NCBI GenBank assembly: GCA_033064195.1
Contig: JARBJD010000151.1
Location: 62,001 to 126,000, forward strand
Length of the DNA stretch: 64,000 nucleotides
Source of the DNA: Blattamonas nauphoetae
Taxonomy: Eukaryota; Preaxostyla; Oxymonadida
Reading direction: 5' to 3'
Position 1 is the first letter of the stretch. Each line of letters begins with the position of its first letter. The notes below the pieces were generated by a model. It was not told the DNA's origin. It saw only the letters and a list, made by a program, of their open reading frames with translations, and did no database searches. Below, one piece after another: positions 63,100 through 64,000 of the stretch. The position numbers and the translations under genes are program-made.

Positions 63100-64000
63100 A
63101 TGTTCACCGCTCCATCATCGAACGATCTCATATCCCCTGGCACTTCACGTGCACAATCGGATGAACTAGTTTGAATCCAGTTTTTTTGTCCCAGTGCGAA
63201 TGATTTGTTTTATTGGTTTTGATGACCATCGTTCTCTCTCCCTTTTCCTACATATACATGACATTATTCACAGAGTACGTTCTTCTCGCAGATAGTCCAA
63301 GCATATCGAAGTGGAACAGAAAAGGAGAAAGTTTCGATCTTGCACGAAGTGCTGAACAAGATTGAAGAAGGTCTGAAAATGAACGAGCTGTTCTTATTTC
63401 ATATTGTGGATATTATATATTGGTTAATTCTTGATTCATTTGAACTTCTCTCTCTTCCATCATTCTGATTGTTTCTGTGCTGTTCTGGCTCGATGCAGAT
63501 GAAAATGGAGAGAAAATGAAGGAAGTGGGGGAGATGGGATTGCGGATGGGATTTGTGAGTGAATTGTGTTTGACATTGGGAAGTGAATGCTCGCCGCTCT
63601 TGTTCGTTTGTCTTCCTTCCTTCCTCCTCATCTCTCCTCTTCCGTCTTCTTTCTTCCTTTATCTTCGTTCCTGCTGTTTGTGTGATTGGTTGGGGCAGAA
63701 TGTGGCGTCGAGTGTGCTGACTCTGGTTGTGGGGTGTGTGTTGCATCCAAAGCGGAAGAAGATGAGCGACCTGCTTCCCTCGCTCCTCTCTCTCACCCAC
63801 GTCTGCCTCTCTCCTCCTTCATCTCTTCTCGTCGTTTCTGTTGTGTTGTGTTGTTTTTTTGCAGCACGCTGATCCCACTCTGTCAGTGCCAGCGACACAC
63901 GCTGTTGGGTCTGCCTCTCTCTCTTCTCTTCCTCATCTTCTCTCTTGTTTCCTTTTGTTTTCTTGCTCAGGCTGGTGTGTGACTCGAGTCTGTCGTGTGG
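63100..64000 (+). CDS. Paralogue of 59641 gene, cut by window end
   Basis: Exons 63100-63168, 63274-63370, 63499-63605, 63699-63800, 63865-63908 and the start of the sixth at 63971. Exon lengths are the same as in the 59641 gene, and introns are 105, 128, 93, 64 and 62 bp. The encoded start MFTAPSSNDLISPGTSRAQS differs from its neighbour in the middle of exon 1, while exons 3 to 5 are almost identical (GEKMKEVGEMGLRMGFVSEL, LTLVVGCVLHPKRKKMSDLL). Identity extends through intron sequence, so the duplication or a conversion event is recent. The coiled-coil and SPRY-like parts lie beyond the window. Confidence 0.82.

Noticed and set aside
1-64000. tRNA or rRNA genes
   Set aside because: Scanning by eye for GGTTCGANNCC-type B boxes and cloverleaf ends gave nothing convincing; a tRNA search program would be needed to exclude them.

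Overview
The window is eukaryotic. Host genes at both ends have spliceosomal introns as short as 35-140 bp, a histone H3, an ABCC transporter, a glycerophosphodiester phosphodiesterase and a PHO80-type cyclin. There are also pieces of large serine-rich surface-protein families with beta-helix ectodomains and a module of the form CG..(D/Y)PC.SL. TAA and TGA both end host genes and no in-frame TAA/TAG is needed, so the code looks standard. The best guess from remembered family content is an oxymonad-like metamonad (Preaxostyla, e.g. Monocercomonoides/Blattamonas type). This is inference; no rRNA is present to settle it.

Layout: 1-2.5 kb holds decayed host genes. 2.6-28.1 kb is Polinton/Maverick-like element 1: terminal inverted repeats of about 0.74 kb, an S74-type fibre-like gene, two capsid genes, four small virion-type genes, packaging ATPase, protein-primed-type DNA polymerase B and a retroviral-type integrase. 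It carries two later insertions: a 5.2-kb TIR-bounded segment with a decayed host surface-protein gene (9.8-15.0 kb), and a 3.5-kb Merlin-family DNA transposon inside polB whose transposase ends in an OTU-like domain. 28.1-29.2 kb is repeat-rich. 29.2-46.3 kb is element 2. It shares the capsid/packaging block and the terminal-repeat motif with element 1, but the polymerase is replaced by a primase plus SF3-helicase module. It is more decayed and has its own 5.0-kb TIR-bounded insertion carrying host gene fragments (39.4-44.4 kb). 46.3-48.7 kb is repeats and unassigned DNA. 48.7-64 kb is host DNA: an armadillo-like family protein, cyclin, ABCC transporter, a near-perfect 354-bp palindromic MITE, histone H3, GDPD, and a tandem pair of coiled-coil/beta-sandwich genes with a broken paralogue of the 49-kb gene between them.

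The two Polinton-like elements are best read as relatives with a common virion module, common end sequences and a common T-rich upstream motif, which have exchanged replication modules. The TIRs of element 1 differ at very few positions, so its arrival looks recent; element 2 looks older or faster decaying. Base composition follows the layout: elements are AT-rich, while host genes and the two cargo-type insertions are closer to balanced.

The most unusual points are the swapped replication modules behind near-identical capsids, the Merlin-OTU fusion, the phage-type S74 self-cleaving chaperone domain in a Polinton, the shared upstream motif with two variants, and two independent host-gene-carrying TIR segments parked inside the two Polintons.
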